Positions 15,312 to 22,809 of a stretch of 64,000 nt of DNA are shown in pieces (the stretch's first letter is position 1; the number at the start of each line of letters is the position of its first letter). The stretch lies in NCBI GenBank assembly GCA_030649945.1, contig JAUSFE010000032.1, positions 1 to 64,000 of the forward strand. The letters are read 5' to 3'. Source of the stretch: Dehalococcoidia bacterium (GTDB lineage Bacteria; Chloroflexota; Dehalococcoidia; SM23-28-2; RBG-16-64-32). The notes beneath the pieces were generated by a model. The model made no database searches. It was not told where the DNA came from and worked only from the letters and a program-made list of their open reading frames with translations. The position numbers and the translations under genes are program-made.

Positions 15312-17971
15312 CCCTTCGCGATCTCTACTGCCGCTACCGGCGTATCGCCGGCGAAGAGCTGGCAGACGGCGCCGCCGTCGTAGTAGAGGGAGACGAAGAG
15401 CATGCGTGGCTGGACGGCGGCGGTGATATCGGCGCGCGCGCGCAGCTCGCCGCTCGCGTTGCGGAGGACGAGCGGGTCGCCTGCCGAAATGCCGAGGGCA
15501 GCAGCGTCCGCGGGGTTGATCCTGACGGCGTCCTCGCGGTGCAGGCGGTCGGCGTCGTCAGCGTGCACGGCCGCCGCCTCGTAGCTCGTGTAGAGGGTGC
15601 GGCCTGTCGTCAGGACGAAGCCCCCGTTCGTGCTCAACGGCGAAACGGGCGGCAGGTCCTGGCGGACCGCCTGCTTTGGACCCAGGCCGTCTCCGCCTAA
15701 GGCGGACTGCCGGCCGCCGGAGTCCATCCCGTGGCGGGCGTCCCGGTACAGCGGGACCACCTCCGCCATCTCCTCCATGATCTCGGCGCAGGTGGCGTAG
15801 TTCATGCGGATCTCGCCCGGCTGCAGGCGCTCCGCCAGGCGCCTGCCCAGTGCCACCAGGGTGCGCCAGCCCTGCTGCGCCTCGCCCTGCGGTGCCTGCG
15901 CCGCGTTGAGCGCCAGCACGCGACGGTCGCCGCTGGTGGTGGTCCCTTCCTTGGCCCACGGGGCGACATCCGGGAGGACAACATGGGCCAGGTTCGCGGT
16001 GTCCGTCGGCAGGGAGTCGATGACGGCGAGGAAGTCGAGCGATTCCAGCATCTGGCGGACGCGCGCCCGGCCGGGGGCCAGCATGAGCGGGTTGTCGTTC
16101 ATGACAACCAGCGCCTTCAAAGTCCCGTCCGCCGCCATCTGCTCGAAGGTCAGGCCGCCGGCGGCGGGCAGTGGGGCGCCCCAGAGGCGCTCCATCTCCA
16201 CGCGCGCAGCTTCGTCGCCGGCGCTGCGGTAGCCCGGGAGAAGGTCCGGGGAGACGCCGGCGTCCAGCATCCCCCAGGCGTTCGCTTCCTGCGGGAGCAA
16301 GAAGAGCGCGTTGGCGGCGTCCTCGCCGGCGCAGCAGGCGACGGCGATGTTGGCGAGGGCGGCCGCCACCGTCCTGACCTGTTCGGCGCCGAGGTGCGGC
16401 AGGCCGTGGACTATGGACAGGGGCCGGCGCGATTCATCGCTGGCCGCGCCGGCCAGCAGCTCGACGGCCACAGCCAGCCCTGCGAGATTCTCGGGAACGG
16501 CGGGCCGGCCACCCTTCGCTGCGCCGGTTGCCTCTTCCACAGCGGCAGAGAGCGCCGCCGCCGCTGCTGCCTCATCGCCGGGGGCCGGCTGTATCCAGAC
16601 GTCGGCGAAGTCGTTGAGCTCGCCCCTGAGGGCGCTGATCACGATGAGGCGGGCGTTGTTGCGGACGACGGCGTCCTTGATGCGCAGCGCGGCCACGTTG
16701 TGGCTGGACTCCAGGTCAGGGGCGACGGCGAGGATCGTCTTCGATTGCGCCAGCCGCAGCATGTCCGCCGGCAGGACGGCGCTGCCGAAGGCCGCCCGCA
16801 GGCCGGCGGCGGCGGCGCGGACGACAGGGCCGGCGCTGGAGTCGACGTTGTTCGTGCCGGCGACAACGCGGGCGATCTTGCTCACGAGGTAGTTCTCTTC
16901 GTTCGTGGCGAGAGGCGAGCCCAGGAAGCCGATGGCCTGCGGGCCGTGCCGCTCGCGCACCTCTGCCAGCCGGGCGGCGGCGAACTCCAGCGCTTCGTCC
17001 CAGGTGGCCGCATCGTGTCCGCCGTTACGCCGGATCAGCGGCCGCTGGAGGCGCGCCCCGTCCTTGACGGCGTCGTAGTGGAAGCGGCCGCGCACGCAGA
17101 GCTGGTCCCGGCTCACCGGGTTGGCATCGGTATCAGGCCGGACGATGACGCCGCGCCCGCGCTTCGTTCCCAGGTAGAGGGAGCAGCCCACGGAGCACTG
17201 CAGGCAGGTGGTAGGCGTCCAGCGCTCGGTCTGGGTGGCGGCCCACTTGTTCGGGTGCTCCATGAGCGTGGCCGTGGGGCAGACGTCTATGCAGGCGCCG
17301 CAGAAGTCGCAGTTCGAGTCGTGGACAGGGCCGCCGGCGCCGAACGCTATGCGCGTGCTGTAGCCACGGCCGGCCAGGGTGATGGCGCCTGTGTGGCGGA
17401 TCTCGTCACAGGCGCGCACGCAGCGGGTGCAGAGGATACACATCTGCGGGTCGAACTCCAGGAACGGGTTGGCCTGGTCGGGCGGCGGCTGCGGCAGGTT
17501 GTAGTACGTGCGTCCGTCGCCGTCCCAGGGCTCGTAGCCGGCCATCTCCAGCATCTCACAGGTGGTCTGCAACTCACAGCGGTAGTTCTTGGAGCAGGTC
17601 AGGCAGCGGTGGGTGACGGCGTCGTCGCGCAGGCAGGTGTCGCCGGGCTTGCACTTGACGATGCGGTGGCAGGTGAGGCAGCGGTCCGAGTGGTAAGAGA
17701 GGATGAGCGAGAGCACGGCCTGGCGGGTGGCGCGCAGCTCAGGGGCGTTTGTGGTCACCACCATGCCGTCGGCGACCTTCGTCGTGCAGGAGAGCTGGTA
17801 GCCGCGCGCGCCCTCGATCTCGACGATGCAGGTGCGGCAGCCGGCGTAGGGCGGCAGGCCGTCGATATAGCAGAGGTTCGAGATGAAGAGGCCGCTGTTC
17901 TTGATCACCTCAACCAGCGGGGCGCCCTCCGGGGCTTCGATCTCCTTGCCGTCGAGCGTCAGCTTCGCCAC
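15308..17971 (-). CDS. nuoG: NADH-quinone oxidoreductase subunit G-like iron-sulfur/molybdopterin-fold protein
   Basis: About 887 residues from GTG 17971; the open frame to 17998 adds only repeat-derived sequence. Domains in order: 2Fe-2S ferredoxin (Cys at 43, 54, 57, 71 in the 896-residue frame), a His-Cys 4Fe-4S region, a double 4Fe-4S ferredoxin (CILCTRCVRAC and CDFCGACIDVC), the Mo/W-bis-MGD type 4Fe-4S block (CLQCSVGC), and a large oxidoreductase domain. Between residues 103 and 147 there are eight cysteines where canonical NuoG has three, so an extra motif seems inserted. It is the second gene after nuoI. NuoG is recognised by domains; a formate-dehydrogenase-like relative is possible. 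A palindrome supplies its stop, and a small TCCGCCTAAGGCGGA palindrome is in frame at 15692-15706. Confidence 0.8.
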   Translation of the reverse strand: MAKLTLDGKEIEAPEGAPLVEVIKNSGLFISNLCYIDGLPPYAGCRTCIVEIEGARGYQLSCTTKVADGMVVTTNAPELRATRQAVLSLILSYHSDRCLTCHRIVKCKPGDTCLRDDAVTHRCLTCSKNYRCELQTTCEMLEMAGYEPWDGDGRTYYNLPQPPPDQANPFLEFDPQMCILCTRCVRACDEIRHTGAITLAGRGYSTRIAFGAGGPVHDSNCDFCGACIDVCPTATLMEHPNKWAATQTERWTPTTCLQCSVGCSLYLGTKRGRGVIVRPDTDANPVSRDQLCVRGRFHYDAVKDGARLQRPLIRRNGGHDAATWDEALEFAAARLAEVRERHGPQAIGFLGSPLATNEENYLVSKIARVVAGTNNVDSSAGPVVRAAAAGLRAAFGSAVLPADMLRLAQSKTILAVAPDLESSHNVAALRIKDAVVRNNARLIVISALRGELNDFADVWIQPAPGDEAAAAAALSAAVEEATGAAKGGRPAVPENLAGLAVAVELLAGAASDESRRPLSIVHGLPHLGAEQVRTVAAALANIAVACCAGEDAANALFLLPQEANAWGMLDAGVSPDLLPGYRSAGDEAARVEMERLWGAPLPAAGGLTFEQMAADGTLKALVVMNDNPLMLAPGRARVRQMLESLDFLAVIDSLPTDTANLAHVVLPDVAPWAKEGTTTSGDRRVLALNAAQAPQGEAQQGWRTLVALGRRLAERLQPGEIRMNYATCAEIMEEMAEVVPLYRDARHGMDSGGRQSALGGDGLGPKQAVRQDLPPVSPLSTNGGFVLTTGRTLYTSYEAAAVHADDADRLHREDAVRINPADAAALGISAGDPLVLRNASGELRARADITAAVQPRMLFVSLYYDGGAVCQLFAGDTPVAAVEIAKG
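15692..15706. repeat. In-frame palindrome TCCGCCT-A-AGGCGGA in nuoG
   Basis: A perfect 15-bp palindrome inside a low-conservation stretch of nuoG (DSGGRQSALGGDG). Relatives with the same core lie in the anti-sigma gene (28956-28970) and gltB (44314-44330). Confidence 0.5.
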
Positions 17972-18102
17972 GGAACCCAATCCGTTCGCCCTGAGCATGG
18001 TCGAAGGGGGTCGAAGCGACGCCAGCGCAGGCTGAGCCTGCCGAAGCCGGAGCGCGCCATCGGGCCAGTCATTCGTCTTCTGTGGCGCATATCTTCACCG
18101 GC

Positions 18103-18603
18103 CTACCGGACCCGGTCTCTTTCCACCGGCTTGCCGGTGTGCAACGGGATCTCATCCGCCAGTGGCGCCTGCTTGCCGTTGGGGTAGGTGTGGCCGTGCG
18201 TCTGTAGGTGCTTCTCTGCCATGCGCGTCAGCGCGTGCTTGTCGCGGTACAGCTCGTTGAAATCGTAAGTCGCGTCGTCCAGGGGGCCGCCGGCCTGGAT
18301 CGCCTCGTAGGGGCAGGCCTCCACGCAGAGGCCGCAGTACATGCAGAGGCGGAAGTCGATCTCGTAGCGGTCGATGTTCAGGCTGCCGTCCTCGCGCGGC
18401 GAGGTCTGGACGAGGATGCAGCCGTCCGGGCAGGCCTGGGCGCAGGTGGAGCAGCCGGTGCAGCGCTCCTCGAACCACAGGAGGTTGGTGCGGGCGTTGA
18501 CGGGGATCGGGCGGATCTCCTCCGGGTACTGGGTGGTGAAGGGCCGCCGCACGAGGTAACGCAGCGTCACCATCAGGCCCTTAGCGATGCCGGTACCGTA
18601 CAA
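18103..18603 (-). CDS. nuoI: NADH-quinone oxidoreductase subunit I-like ferredoxin
   Basis: 166 residues from TTG 18603. The frame extends to an ATG at 18654, but those first residues come from a palindromic repeat. The N-terminus GIAKGLMVTLRYLVRRPFTTQYPEE matches NuoI, and two 4Fe-4S motifs follow (CTGCSTCAQACP and CMYCGLCVEACP). It would carry electrons between NuoG and NuoB in complex I. It lies 131 bp upstream of nuoG. Other subunits except nuoB (21509-22123) are absent from the window. Confidence 0.82.
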   Translation of the reverse strand: MYGTGIAKGLMVTLRYLVRRPFTTQYPEEIRPIPVNARTNLLWFEERCTGCSTCAQACPDGCILVQTSPREDGSLNIDRYEIDFRLCMYCGLCVEACPYEAIQAGGPLDDATYDFNELYRDKHALTRMAEKHLQTHGHTYPNGKQAPLADEIPLHTGKPVERDRVR

Positions 18604-18621
18604 TTCAGGCCTCTCTCCGTG

Positions 18622-18643
18622 GGGCAGGGCCCCAGCCCTGCCC
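18622..18643. repeat. Palindrome at the 5' side of nuoI
   Basis: Arms GGGCAGGGC and GCCCTGCCC around CCCA. It makes up most of the N-terminal extension of the nuoI frame. Confidence 0.5.
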
Positions 18644-18662
18644 GATGCTTCCATCCGTAGCT

Positions 18663-18680
18663 GCAGGGCTTCAGCCCTGC
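18663..18680. repeat. Perfect 18-bp palindrome with TC centre
   Basis: Arms GCAGGGCT and AGCCCTGC around TC, upstream of nuoI. Same structural class as 2954-2975 and 3741-3758. Confidence 0.55.
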
Positions 18681-18789
18681 GCGCTGCGGTCTGCAGGGCA
18701 AATTCTACACAGGCGGCTTACTTTATTGCAACGGGTTGGTGAAAGAAATCACGGATGAACGCCGGCCAGCGGCGAGGCGCCGGGTTCGG

Positions 18790-19518
18790 TCAGCCCGAGC
18801 GAGTCGCTGCTGCCGAGTGCCTGGCGGCAGCGAACGGCTCGAAGAAAGCTCCCCCGACGACGAACATCCCGCGCTGAGGGATGCGGAAGTCAGCCAGCGT
18901 GGCTTGCCGGGGCGCCGGGCCGAGTGTGCCGAAATCTGCGCCGCCTACCGTCGCGCGGCTCCGAGGGATCACCCAGATGAGCCTGGGGTTGGCGATGAAG
19001 TGCTGGCCGTTGGGCGCCGTTCCCTGCAGGCGCAGACGCCCCGCTCGTAGCGTGAGTGAGGCCAGGGTGCTCATCGCCGTCAGGACAGGCCCCTTCTGCC
19101 ACATGGCTTCCGGGATCAGCCGTCCCATCGCGTTCATGATCCGGGTCACCGGCGTCGGCGCCACCTCGACGTCCCAGTCGAGGCGCGCGGCGAGGATGCT
19201 CACCGAGAACGTGCGCGGGCCTGTCCAGTTGATCCCAATCTCCGCTTGCTGGAACCTCTCCACGGCCTTCCCGAAGTAGCGATTACACGAGAGCAGCGGT
19301 TCCACCGTGGAGTAGAAGGTCCACGCGCCGGCCGGGTCGCGGTGCCAGACGGACGTATAGCCCGGTCCAACGGAGGAGGCGGGAAAGCGCCGCAGGCCCA
19401 GGATATGACCGGACGCAAACGGCAACCCCATGACGCCGTATCCCGAGAAGCGCTCCCGGATGTCGCCCGGCCGCATCTGGGAGCGCTCGGCGGCCTGGGC
19501 GAGGTCACGTGGTTCCAC
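18790..19518 (-). CDS. Conserved hypothetical protein, possible acetoacetate-decarboxylase-like fold
   Basis: A 242-residue soluble protein. The blocks GYGVMGLPFASGHILGLRRFPASSVGPGYTSVWHRDPAGAWTFY and FGKAVERFQQAEIGINWTGPRTFSVSI resemble a conserved actinobacterial/Chloroflexota family of unknown function that may share the acetoacetate decarboxylase fold. No catalytic residue can be named. It is monocistronic. The region upstream (19519-19593) is followed by a MITE. Confidence 0.55.
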   Translation of the reverse strand: MEPRDLAQAAERSQMRPGDIRERFSGYGVMGLPFASGHILGLRRFPASSVGPGYTSVWHRDPAGAWTFYSTVEPLLSCNRYFGKAVERFQQAEIGINWTGPRTFSVSILAARLDWDVEVAPTPVTRIMNAMGRLIPEAMWQKGPVLTAMSTLASLTLRAGRLRLQGTAPNGQHFIANPRLIWVIPRSRATVGGADFGTLGPAPRQATLADFRIPQRGMFVVGGAFFEPFAAARHSAAATRSG

Positions 19519-19593
19519 TATCGCTGGCCCTCCTCGTCTGACAGGCGCTGCCGACCGGCCGGCCGTCCCTGCCGCGCGATCGTTGAATCGCTA

Positions 19594-19826
19594 GTGCACC
19601 GTCTCCAAAGTACCTTGACAGTGTCCCGTGGTACGTTGAGCGCGGCGCCATCCCGTCCGTCATCCTGAGCGCGACGACATCTGCCACGTGGCTCTGCGCA
19701 GCTTCGCGAAGGGATCTGGAGTGGGGCAGACCTGCGAGCGAGGGACGATGGCGCGCCCGGACCCCTCGTGTACCGTCTCTCACTTCACGGGTGCGCCGTG
19801 GTAAGGCTGTTCTTGAGACACTACGC
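19594..19826. mobile_element. IS630-derived MITE, copy 1, in the sodN stop codon
   Basis: A 233-bp element flanked by TA (19592-19593 and 19827-19828). The right end matches the IS630 end at 1-204; the left end is an imperfect inverted copy (TGCACCGTCTCC). It is nearly identical to 36036-36270. Removing the element and one TA joins the sodN reading frame AAC directly to TAG then CGATTC, so it inserted within the original stop codon. Short open frames inside it are not genes. Confidence 0.82.
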
Positions 19827-20371
19827 TAGTTCGCCGGGACCACGTATTCGCCCCCGGCGGCCTGGTTGGAGGACTGCTTCTTGGTCGCGACGCTCTTGGC
19901 CTTCCAGAAGGCCTCCGCGAACTGGTTGGTGAGGTTGAGCAACTCCTGCGCAGCCTCCATGTCGATGTTCTGCCGGGCCTTGGACGCCGTCTTCATGATG
20001 CCGTCCACCAGCTGGCCAAGGCCCTCGGGGCTGTTCTCCGGCTTGAAGAAGTCGCCCCGGATGATCCGCACCTCGTGCTTCACCAGTTCGGCGTGCTCCT
20101 CCTTGGTGGCGATGTACCGGGCCAGCGAGTTCATGTACTTGTCCCGGTCCTCCTTCGCCGGGGGCCCGCCGGCGCCCATCGCGGGCGGCTGCAGGTCCTT
20201 GATCAGCTGGTTCATGCGGACGACCGTGAGGGCGGCGAGCTGGGCCAGGTGCGGGTCGTAGATGCCGCAGGGGATGTCGCAGTGGGCGGACGCTTCCTCG
20301 TGCGGGAAGAGGCGGTTGAGCAGGGCGAATCCTGTCCTGAGCGCTGTCCCAGGGGCTTGGCGTGCAAACAT
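19826..20371 (-). CDS. sodN: Nickel superoxide dismutase precursor
   Basis: 181 residues with the nickel-hook sequence HCDIPCGIYDP (30-40). The mature enzyme must start at His30 after removal of a 29-residue leader; His1, Cys2 and Cys6 of the mature chain bind nickel. The helical body includes the Asn/Glu-rich segments usual for the family. The divergent gene sodX encodes the matching peptidase. A strong ribosome site (AGAAGGAGG) precedes the ATG. The TAG stop is rebuilt by the MITE that follows. It disposes of superoxide in the cytoplasm. Confidence 0.92.
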   Translation of the reverse strand: MFARQAPGTALRTGFALLNRLFPHEEASAHCDIPCGIYDPHLAQLAALTVVRMNQLIKDLQPPAMGAGGPPAKEDRDKYMNSLARYIATKEEHAELVKHEVRIIRGDFFKPENSPEGLGQLVDGIMKTASKARQNIDMEAAQELLNLTNQFAEAFWKAKSVATKKQSSNQAAGGEYVVPAN

Positions 20372-20404
20372 AACGTGACCTCCTTCTGAAATCTGCCTGT
20401 GCGC

Positions 20405-20410
20405 TAGAAT
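20405..20410 (+). promoter_or_regulatory. Probable -10 box of sodX
   Basis: GCGCTAGAAT lies 13 bp before the sodX ATG in the 52-bp sodN/sodX intergenic region. The message would have a very short leader. No classic -35 is seen. Confidence 0.45.
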
Positions 20411-20423
20411 TTACTACACGCGG

Positions 20424-20927
20424 ATGATGAATCGAAAGACCCGGCGCCTGCTAGTTCAACTGGCAAGGGCTATTCCCGGCCTCTACCCGCTGCTTGCCTT
20501 CATGATCGCCCGCCGGGTTATGGTGCGCGGCTGGAGCATGTACCCGGAGCTGCGGCCGGGCGACCGCGTCCTCTGCGACCGGCTGGCGTACTGGGGCGGA
20601 GGCCCGCGTCGCGGTGAGGTGGTCCTGGCCGTGCACCCGGCGCGGCCGGGGCTGCGGATGGTGAAGCGCGTGGGCGCCGTGCCGGGGGACGCCGTGCCCC
20701 TGGAATGGGCTGGGCAGTCTGCCGGCACGCCCCGTGGTAGAGACGGCCCGCCGGGCCGTCTCTACGCGCCGGACTCCCCTGCCCTGGGCCGTGACGAATA
20801 CTGGCTGCTGGGCGACGCGCCGGACGCGAGCACGGACAGCCGGGCACTGGGGCCCGTGCGCCGGCGCCACATCCTGGCGCGGGCGTGGCTCCTGTACTGG
20901 CCGCTGGAGCGGTGGCGGACGTTGTAG
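20424..20927 (+). CDS. sodX: Nickel-type superoxide dismutase maturation protease
   Basis: A 167-residue S26 signal-peptidase-like enzyme. Catalytic Ser38 is in VRGWSMYPEL and Lys81 in RMVKRVGAVPGD; the C-terminal box is GDAPDASTDSRALGPV. It has at most a weak N-terminal hydrophobic segment, as expected for SodX acting on SodN in the cytoplasm. It is divergent from sodN. Residues 103-114 (PRGRDGPPGRLY) are coded by a 29-bp palindrome inserted in frame between the Lys box and the C-terminal box. The TAG stop is the edge of another palindromic repeat. Confidence 0.88.
   Translation: MMNRKTRRLLVQLARAIPGLYPLLAFMIARRVMVRGWSMYPELRPGDRVLCDRLAYWGGGPRRGEVVLAVHPARPGLRMVKRVGAVPGDAVPLEWAGQSAGTPRGRDGPPGRLYAPDSPALGRDEYWLLGDAPDASTDSRALGPVRRRHILARAWLLYWPLERWRTL
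20737..20765. repeat. In-frame 29-bp palindrome inside sodX
   Basis: Arms GTAGAGACG and CGTCTCTAC around a CCCGCCGGG-type centre. It is read in the frame that avoids its TAG. The same repeat ends nuoG at 15283-15311. Confidence 0.75.
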
Positions 20928-20987
20928 GGGCGGCCCCGTGTGGCCGCCCTGCGAGTGGCGGGGGCGATCACCGCGGATCGCCCCTAC
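20924..20987. repeat. Compound palindrome between two convergent stop codons
   Basis: Outer arms GTAGGGGCG and CGCCCCTAC enclose two inner hairpins (GGGCGGCC/GGCCGCCC and GGGGCGATC/GATCGCCCC). The left edge supplies the TAG stop of sodX on the plus strand and the right edge supplies the TAG stop of the selenoprotein gene on the minus strand. Confidence 0.8.
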
Positions 20988-21481
20988 GCGGTTCGCAGCA
21001 GACCCTCAACCTGCCTGCCCCATTCCGCCGGGTCCAGGCGCGGCGCGTGGGTCAGGTCGAGCTGGTGCATCCAGAACTGCGGTCGCTCGATCACCTGCTC
21101 GCCGCGACCGTACGCTAGGTACACGTCCCAGGCCGTCCCGTAGCCGCCCGGACCCGCCGGATTCGGTAACGCCAGCGCCTGCCCCAGGCGCCGCGCCAGG
21201 TGGCGGTCGCCATCCCAGTAGTGCTTCGCGCGCGGTTCGGCGAAACGCTCTGCGGCCCGGCCGGCGGCTGCTTCGTCATCCGCCGGCAGCATCGGCACCC
21301 AGGCGAAGTACGCGCGCAGACCATCGCCCGGCAGCGCGTCCAGTAATCCGGCCCCCGCACGGGCGGCGCCGTCGAGGCAGGGCGGTCAGGTCGGCGAGAC
21401 GATGAGGAGGACGCGGACGCATGACGGCGCAGCGGCGAAGTCGCCGAGAAGGGGCTGAAGGTCCGGGCCGAGGCTGCGCAT
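20984..21481 (-). CDS. Probable selenoprotein, thioredoxin-like (DF-family type)
   Basis: From ATG 21481 the frame runs 165 residues to TAG if the UGA at 21388-21386 (codon 32) is read as selenocysteine. The context is RVLLIVSPT-U-PPCLDG, that is a Sec-x-x-Cys redox motif after a hydrophobic strand, exactly where thioredoxin-like proteins have CxxC. Sequence before the UGA (RSLGPDLQPLLGDF) and after it (YFAWVPMLP, KHYWDGDR, AWDVYLAYGRG, RPQFWMHQL) is coherent and family-like, so the frame is conserved on both sides. A hairpin of bacterial SECIS form lies 19-35 bases after the UGA. It starts 27 bases after the nuoB stop. An open frame caller would report only the part after codon 61. Confidence 0.68.
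21351..21367 (-). promoter_or_regulatory. Candidate bacterial SECIS hairpin
   Basis: Minus-strand GCCGCCC pairs with GGGGGC (one bulged G) around a GTGC loop whose first base is G, the loop beginning about 25 bases after the UGA. This agrees with the known bacterial SECIS pattern. GC-rich hairpins are common by chance here. Confidence 0.4.
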
Positions 21482-21512
21482 TAGCGGGGGGCGCGGCAGG
21501 TGGCGCCCCTAC
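21482..21512. repeat. Palindromic spacer between nuoB stop and selenoprotein start
   Basis: Minus strand GTAGGGGCG then CGCCCCCCGCTA, followed directly by the ATG of the selenoprotein. The TAG is the nuoB stop. Imperfect member of the GTAGGGGCG repeat family. Confidence 0.6.
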
Positions 21513-22123
21513 CCTTCGAGGTAGGGCGGGAAGAGATGCTCCAGCTCCGTGCGGATCGGGTCGCCTCCGGGCAGGTACCTGGAGAAGTCGCCGCTGGGCA
21601 GCCTGCGGTCGCGGTCTCCCGCGAAGTTCGTGCGCTTGATCTTCTCCTGCAGCAGCATTAGGCCGTGCAGCAGGGACTCCGGCCGGGGCGGGCAGCCCGG
21701 CACGTAGACGTCCACCGGGAGGATCAGGTTCACGCCGGGCAGCGTGCTGTAGCCGTAGGCGAAGGGGCCGCCGATGGTGGCGCAGCTGCCCATCGAGATC
21801 ACCCAGCGCGGCTCGGCCATCTGCAGGTAGATGCGGCGGACCGGCGGCGCCATCTTCCAGGTTACCGTGCCGGCCACGATCATCAGGTCCGCCTGGCGAG
21901 GCGAGGGCCGGAAAAGCTCGGCCCCGAAGCGGGCGATGTCGTAGCGGGGCATGGCGGTGGCGATCATCTCGATGGCGCAGCAGGCAAGGCCGAAGGCGGC
22001 CGGCCAGAGGGAGGAGCGCCGGGCCCAGTTGACGACGCCCTCGACAGAGCCCAGCAGGATGTTCCTGCGGATGGACTCTTCGACGTTGGAGGTGGCGGTG
22101 ACCTTAAGCAGGGTGTCGTCCAT
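21509..22123 (-). CDS. nuoB: NADH-quinone oxidoreductase subunit B
   Basis: 204 residues from ATG 22123; the longer open frame upstream has shadow composition. N2 cluster ligands are Cys48-Cys49 (GLACCAIEM), the Cys in [11 protein letters not shown] and the Cys in [33 protein letters not shown] is the typical approach. The C-terminus is longer than minimal NuoB. It is isolated from other complex I genes except nuoG/nuoI 3 kb away; the next gene downstream is the probable selenoprotein. Confidence 0.9.
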   Translation of the reverse strand: MDDTLLKVTATSNVEESIRRNILLGSVEGVVNWARRSSLWPAAFGLACCAIEMIATAMPRYDIARFGAELFRPSPRQADLMIVAGTVTWKMAPPVRRIYLQMAEPRWVISMGSCATIGGPFAYGYSTLPGVNLILPVDVYVPGCPPRPESLLHGLMLLQEKIKRTNFAGDRDRRLPSGDFSRYLPGGDPIRTELEHLFPPYLEG

Positions 22124-22217
22124 GGGCGCTCTCCGTTCGCGAATTGTATCACAAACGGGCGCGTTAAATGCTCCGGCGGCGCAAGGACGGGCGCAGGGGC
22201 GGAGCCTGCGGCGCCCC

Positions 22218-22727
22218 CTACCAATCGTCGTCGCGGGCGCCGGCCGCGCCCAGCTCGGACTTGAGCCGGCGGACCTGCCACAGATGCTCCAGGTCGTGCT
22301 GGGCCAGCTCGCGGGCGACGTCCTGGATCGTGACCTCGCCGCGGTAGGGGTGGCGGCCCGCTGTCTGCCAGTCGGCGGACGCCAGGTCCCAGAGGAGGCC
22401 GCTTGTCTGGCGGCGCAGGGCGCGGAACTCCGCGAGCAGGCGCGAGACGTCGGCGGAGCGGTAGTCGCGCTCCAGGGGCAGGACGTCGATGTCCCAGAAG
22501 GGCAAGGGGCCGCGCGCCCGTTCCGAGATGGCGGTGAGCTGCCGTAGAGCCAGCTCTTCGGCGTCACGCAGGTGGGCGGTGATCTCCGTCAACGACCAGT
22601 CATCGCCCGCGGGCCGCCGGCAGAGGGTGTCGCCGTCCAGACCGTGCAGCTCTGACAGGAGGGAGTTGCCCGCTTCGCGCAGGGCCTTCAGCACCCAGCC
22701 GGAAGAATCGCGCTCGTCCGCCAGCAC
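22218..22727 (-). CDS. DinB-family protein (second paralogue)
   Basis: About 169 residues from GTG 22727. Sequence upstream in the frame (RGRPQRGRPTRARI) is outside the fold and contains the promoter box. DinB features are the pairs [15 protein letters not shown] and [14 protein letters not shown], with His residues in metal-binding positions. The role is unknown. The start lies 7 bp after a -10 box, suggesting a leaderless message. It is divergent from the membrane protein gene. Confidence 0.75.
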   Translation of the reverse strand: MLADERDSSGWVLKALREAGNSLLSELHGLDGDTLCRRPAGDDWSLTEITAHLRDAEELALRQLTAISERARGPLPFWDIDVLPLERDYRSADVSRLLAEFRALRRQTSGLLWDLASADWQTAGRHPYRGEVTIQDVARELAQHDLEHLWQVRRLKSELGAAGARDDDW

Positions 22728-22734
22728 AACGCAT

Positions 22735-22740
22735 ATTCTA
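22735..22740 (-). promoter_or_regulatory. Probable -10 box of a leaderless DinB gene
   Basis: GCGCTAGAAT on the minus strand ends 7 bases before the GTG at 22727, which would place transcription start at the start codon. Confidence 0.5.
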
Positions 22741-22809
22741 GCGCGAGTGGGGCGACCGCGCTGCGGGCGGCCCCTTCCGCGCTTGCCGGTACGGCCGGGC
22801 CACCCTAAC

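Noticed and set aside
19505-19783. Minus-strand ORF in the MITE (and its twin at 36033-36227)
   Set aside because: It is the internal sequence of a MITE, with no ribosome site and no coding signal apart from repetition.
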